Assembly: GCF_963678975.1 (NCBI RefSeq)
Contig: NC_089277.1
Span: 23,634,672 to 23,698,671 of the forward strand
Length of the DNA stretch: 64,000 nucleotides
Direction of reading: 5' to 3'
Source of the DNA: Dysidea avara
Lineage: Eukaryota > Porifera > Demospongiae > Dictyoceratida > Dysideidae
The stretch's first letter is position 1. Each line of letters begins with the position of its first letter. The translations under genes and the position numbers were made by a program. Below the pieces are notes generated by a model that was given only the letters and a program-made list of their open reading frames with translations, searched no databases and had not been told where the DNA came from. Positions 60,601-64,000 of the stretch are shown one piece after another.

Positions 60601-60990
60601 CATTATGTAACACTGTGTAATGGGCTGAACATAGCTGAAAATGAAACATAATGGCCACTTCGCTATTTCAGTAATTGATAGTTGGGATGCACAATCAGAT
60701 GAAAGCAATAAGCATGGCATCATATTTTTTTCTATAATGCAGTATGCTCAAGTTCGCCAGTCAATCCTCTGCAATCAATCCAACCACAATGGAAAACCTA
60801 GACGATTCCTGTTACAAACATAGGGAAGCCATCACACAGCACTACGACCAATTGACACCTTGCGCTGTCAGCAAAGAAAAATGTGACTCACATTAAGGAG
60901 AACACATGTAAGTCCATAAAACATGCACTGTACATATTGTGGTATGCCAAAAGGCATCTGTCAGTCTGAAGCAATGTTGAATAGTGAAAA
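60601..60990. repeat. dispersed repeat (pair with 27600-28384)
   Basis: Shares GGGCTGAACATAGCTGA, AAACATAATGG.CACTTC and the complement of TATGCCAAAAGGC wording with the earlier copy, more diverged. No coding support. Confidence 0.45.
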
Positions 60991-61091
60991 TGTTTAGCCT
61001 GTACCCTTTGCTGTTATCACGTTATGTTTGTTTGAAGGCAGAGTCAGTCAGAAGAATATTCCACGGAATGATTTTAAAAAAAATTAAAATA

Positions 61092-61320
61092 CAGTGGATC
61101 CTCACTAATCCGAACAGTTCTGTTCTCAAGTTAACAAAAGTCTGTTCAGATTAGTGAATTTGTTTGGATTAGTGAACCCATTGATTATATACAGAACCTA
61201 ATTCAATTACTCTTATAGAACATACATTTGTTTGCAAATACTCTAATAAAACAGTCATTTGTACTGTTCGGATTATCGAGCGTTTGGATTACTGGAGTTC
61301 GGATTAGTGAGGATCCACTG
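61092..61320. mobile_element. pogo/Tc1-like MITE, TA-flanked
   Basis: The termini CAGTGGATCCTCACTAATCC and its exact complement are flanked by TA on both sides. CAGTGGA.CCTC..TAATCCG ends are typical of pogo-type elements. The interior carries two units of the 20-bp motif at 61197-61250. Confidence 0.85.
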
Positions 61321-61534
61321 TAATTATAATTGTAGCAACCTATTGGAAGCTTTTCAGGTCATACTGAAGACACTTTTGTACTTGGTTATACCTAACCAAT
61401 ACGGCCAAGGTGTCATAAAGGTGTTGTGAGGTTAGATTTAGGGTGACAATTTTGCCCAAACCCTCTATATACAGTAAAATCGTACTGTAGGGTTTCACAA
61501 TATTATAGTGGAAACCAGTCTTAATCGCAACCAT

Positions 61535-61979
61535 TAGAGGTGCACCAATAAAGGATTTTACCGATATACTGATATAAATTGCTTCAAAACTACTGATTCC
61601 GATACCGATGTTGTTAGCGTTGGGTTGCATCTGAACATAAAAGGTTTTCAGTATGGACGCACTACAATAAATGTTAAAATAGTATGACAAAAAAGCTAAA
61701 AAGGTGGTTGCCAAAAAGGTTTTTGCAAAAAGAAAAAAAAGGACATGTGAAAAAGGTGCTATGAAAAGGTCTGAGTAAAGAAAAAAAACATCTTGACTTA
61801 GAATCGAACCTTGGTCACTGTAAAACAGCTCACATCTTCAACCTAATGCTTTACCCACTGTGCTACAAGATCAAATAGACAGAAAGCTTAGCAATTATAG
61901 TACTTAAATACAACAAATATGCTTAAAAAGTCAACTTTTTACCAATACCGATAACAATATTTATATCAGTGCACCTCTA
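61535..61979. mobile_element. hAT-like MITE TAGAGGTGCAC with 8-bp duplication
   Basis: Left TAGAGGTGCACCAATAAAGG, right complement of TAGAGGTGCACTGATATAAA. Flanks GCAACCAT and GTAACCAT differ at one base over 8 bp. The interior contains a tRNA-like sequence on the minus strand. The minus-strand open frame across it has no protein motif. Confidence 0.85.
61789..61872 (-). ncRNA. tRNA-like (pol III) sequence inside a MITE
   Basis: Read on the minus strand, GTAGCACAGTGGGTAAAGC fits a tRNA A box and GGTTCGATTC a B box. The ends can pair (ATCTTG with CAAGAT) and are followed by a T run that could terminate pol III. A TTGAAGA loop would be an anticodon loop with GAA. D- and T-stems are poorly paired, and there is extra sequence with a small stem (CTGT/ACAG), so this is a tRNA-derived SINE-like relic, not a working tRNA gene. 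Confidence 0.45.
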
Positions 61980-62143
61980 GTAACCATACCCTCACAATGT
62001 AGATAACCTCCTTACATGGTAAGTTTACATGAACAAAATCACCCCAAAGGTACTAGTTACAATTAACCACCTAGGGCTGGTTCCACTGCTTACGTATGCA
62101 AGTAAAAACCACAGAGAATGAAACTACAATTGTACTAAAATAT

Positions 62144-63897
62144 TCATGTCACCATAGCTCTTATTTCTGTTACAGAATTCGTTTCATTTTCACTATTTTC
62201 TTCAACATTACTGTTCAATACATCTTCAGCTTCACTATTATCATCTGACATTAAATCAGTTTGGACAATGTGGTAACCTTCTTGTTCATGGCTGACTGGA
62301 GTATCTAGACACTTCCACTCACAGAACAGCGAGGAGATGTAGTTACTCCAATATTTCTTTGCCATGATGGACTCTGATGGTGACGCTTGTTTAGGAGTTA
62401 ATATGGTGAACATTATTACTCCAATTAAAATCATGAAGAATGCCAAGAAATAGATGATAGTAAACTAAAGAATATAAATAGCAAACATGTAAAAATATTA
62501 CATATGTACACAAATGTATTAGACATACAGTGCACAGTAGTAATGGCATTTTAAACATCATTTATTGTACATACATTAATTTAAATGACTAGAGCAGTTT
62601 ATTCACTTTTGTCTACATTTTTAGAAGTCCTTACATACTCAAACATTTGCTTTAAACTCTACAGGTGGCATGTTACAATAAATATCACTGGTACCAGATT
62701 CAGAAAATACGTATGCAGATATCAGGAGCAGGGCCCCAGCCTGAAAGGGGCCACAGGGGGCCCCATTAAGTTCCCCTTGAATACCTGCTAAAAAGATCAA
62801 TATACTCTATTAGAGCAGTCAAAATCTAGATGCTCTAATAGAGCAGTCACAGTATTCTTTGAGGAGCAGTGTAGCAAGCTATGTATGTAGTTCTAAATAA
62901 GAAGATATAGTTGGTGAGGGGCAGCTAACGTCATTGTCAACACGTAATGACTTGTTTTCCAGCTTACGGATAGGCTGAAGTTGTGATTCAGAGTGGAACT
63001 CTCCTTGCACCTGGGGCCCCACTTTAACTCTTTGCTGCCCTGGGCCCCTTAATTTCTGTGGGCGGCCCTGACCAGGAGTCCATCAAATATGTTATGGATA
63101 AGGTAAATGTAGCATACTCCATACACTTCTAACATTACAAAATTTGACATGACATATTACGTTAATGATGAAATAATTGTTCTTACACACAACAGGGATG
63201 CACAGAATGGGTTGCTACTTCATTGTGTTATGTGAAGACAATAAAGCTGTATTTTAGGAAGGTAATGGAGTCGAGAATAAACTTACAATAGTTGACTGGG
63301 TAATGTTGCATTGTTATTGACTAAACAATAGTTATCCAGTTCTACATGTGCTGCGACTCTTTTGTCATGTTGTTTTACTTCATTTCTATATCTCCGCTTC
63401 ATGGTGCTAGTATTATGATGCAATTGAGCATGCGTCTCTATAAAACAATAAGCAGTTTTAAAGGTTCTTTTTTATAGTACATAACAGCCATGTTTGAATT
63501 CACATCTTTACATAATGATATCCCTTGTCCATACGGTTTGACACTCTCCAGCTGAAGTACATAGGTCAGTCAATTGAATTATATACTGTGTATTGGTGCA
63601 ACCCTATAAATAACTGCATCACTCACTTTATAATTGAACAGAAATAATCCCCAACAGAGGTTGTATACATTTCCAGTCAATATGGACAGGTTGACTAGCG
63701 TAGCACTGGAGTACTTCATTGTAATGGGAGACATGACATAGAAACAGTATAAACAAAGTGCAAATCCAACATAGAACAGCACTAGAAAAAGAAAGTATGC
63801 ACGTAAATATCCACCGTAGTACCATATACTGTAGAATGTAAGGCTACGTGGAACTTTGAGACCCTTTACCAATAGGACCACAGTCTTGTTCAAATAG
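62144..63897 (-). CDS. SLC35F1/F2-like transporter, last two exons (5' part outside the window)
   Basis: Exons 63897-63627 and 62464-62144 join in phase 0 at a strong GTGAGT donor and TTCTTTAG acceptor. The first encodes membrane helices FLFLVLFYVGFALCLYCFYV and the conserved SSATLVNLSILTGNVYNL with CWGLFLFNYK. The second continues FTIIYFLAFFMILIGVIMFT, then a polar acidic cytoplasmic tail (SDDNSEAEDVLNSNVEENSE) to the stop. SSAT.VNLSxLT...Y.L..GLFLF.YKF is the hallmark C-terminal region of SLC35F1/F2-type drug/metabolite-superfamily proteins. About eight upstream helices are missing because the gene continues beyond 64000. The intron (62465-63626) holds a MITE. Substrate unknown. Confidence 0.75.
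62729..63070. mobile_element. CAGGGCC-TIR MITE in transporter intron
   Basis: Left CAGGGCCCCAGCC, right GGGCGGCCCTG. Flanks ATCAGGAG (62721-62728) and ACCAGGAG (63071-63078) match at 7 of 8 bases. About 342 bp, with two units of the 20-bp motif at 62793-62850. Confidence 0.8.
62793..62850 (+). repeat. CTCTAATAGARCAGTCA motif, two units
   Basis: Leader AAAAAGATCAATATACTCTA then a second unit GATGCTCTAATAGAGCAGTC. Inside the MITE at 62729-63070. Confidence 0.82.
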
Positions 63898-64000
63898 CTA
63901 AAAGTTCATTTGTCATTTGTGTCATGGTTATCATAAAACAATAAAGCATTACTTACAAATTGGTATCTAGTAGTTAATTTTTATTCACCATTTTACAACT

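Noticed and set aside
61340-61714. 124-codon minus-strand frame
   Set aside because: It crosses the edge of a hAT-like MITE and has no protein motif.

Overview
The window is nuclear DNA of an animal, most likely a demosponge. The genes are split by GT-AG introns, the sequence is AT-rich, and it is packed with foldback/MITE elements, 5'-truncated CR1/L2-type LINEs and long microsatellites. Naming a sponge is an inference from the repeat and gene-family style, not from a marker gene.

Layout. 0-5 kb: repeats, a LINE 3' end, a decayed RT fragment and one isolated myosin VI motor exon (4656-4820). 5-16 kb: a (CA)n tract, a large foldback element leading into a 31-bp satellite array (8.6-12.1 kb), a giant palindrome carrying a (ATGT)n tract, and inverted minisatellites. 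18.0-20.3 kb (minus): a three-exon gene for a multi-pass membrane protein with signal peptide. 20.8-23.6 kb: transposon and LINE fragments. 24.67-40.09 kb (plus): two consecutive exons of a myosin VI-like motor (P-loop, then switch 1) separated by a 15-kb intron that holds a LINE and a second copy of the foldback/satellite composite. 41.02-50.73 kb: the most interesting object, described below. 51.5-54.8 kb: a TIR element with a nearly complete LINE inserted in it. 55.3-57.8 kb (minus): two related, broken copies of a cysteine-containing protein gene. 62.1-63.9 kb (minus): the last two exons of an SLC35F1/F2-like transporter.

The candidate new system is a 9.7-kb two-gene element (41019-50727) bounded by inverted repeats of about 240-255 bp. 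Just inside the left repeat starts an eight-exon protein kinase gene (plus). Just inside the right repeat starts a ten-exon gene for a retroviral-type D-D-E integrase (minus). The two coding regions converge and overlap by about 21 bp. This TIR-gene-gene-TIR plan is that of a DNA transposon using an rve-type integrase as transposase and carrying a kinase. This copy looks damaged: the integrase has one in-frame TGA and the kinase one frameshift. Younger TIR elements sit in its introns.

A second theme is repeat architecture. Two direct copies of a composite (foldback arm, 20-bp motif repeats, 31-bp satellite, second foldback) occupy roughly 7.1-12.5 kb and 28.4-36.2 kb. The same 20-bp motif recurs in at least five TIR families that look unrelated. 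All splice models are manual readings of phase and consensus; no alignment or database search was run.
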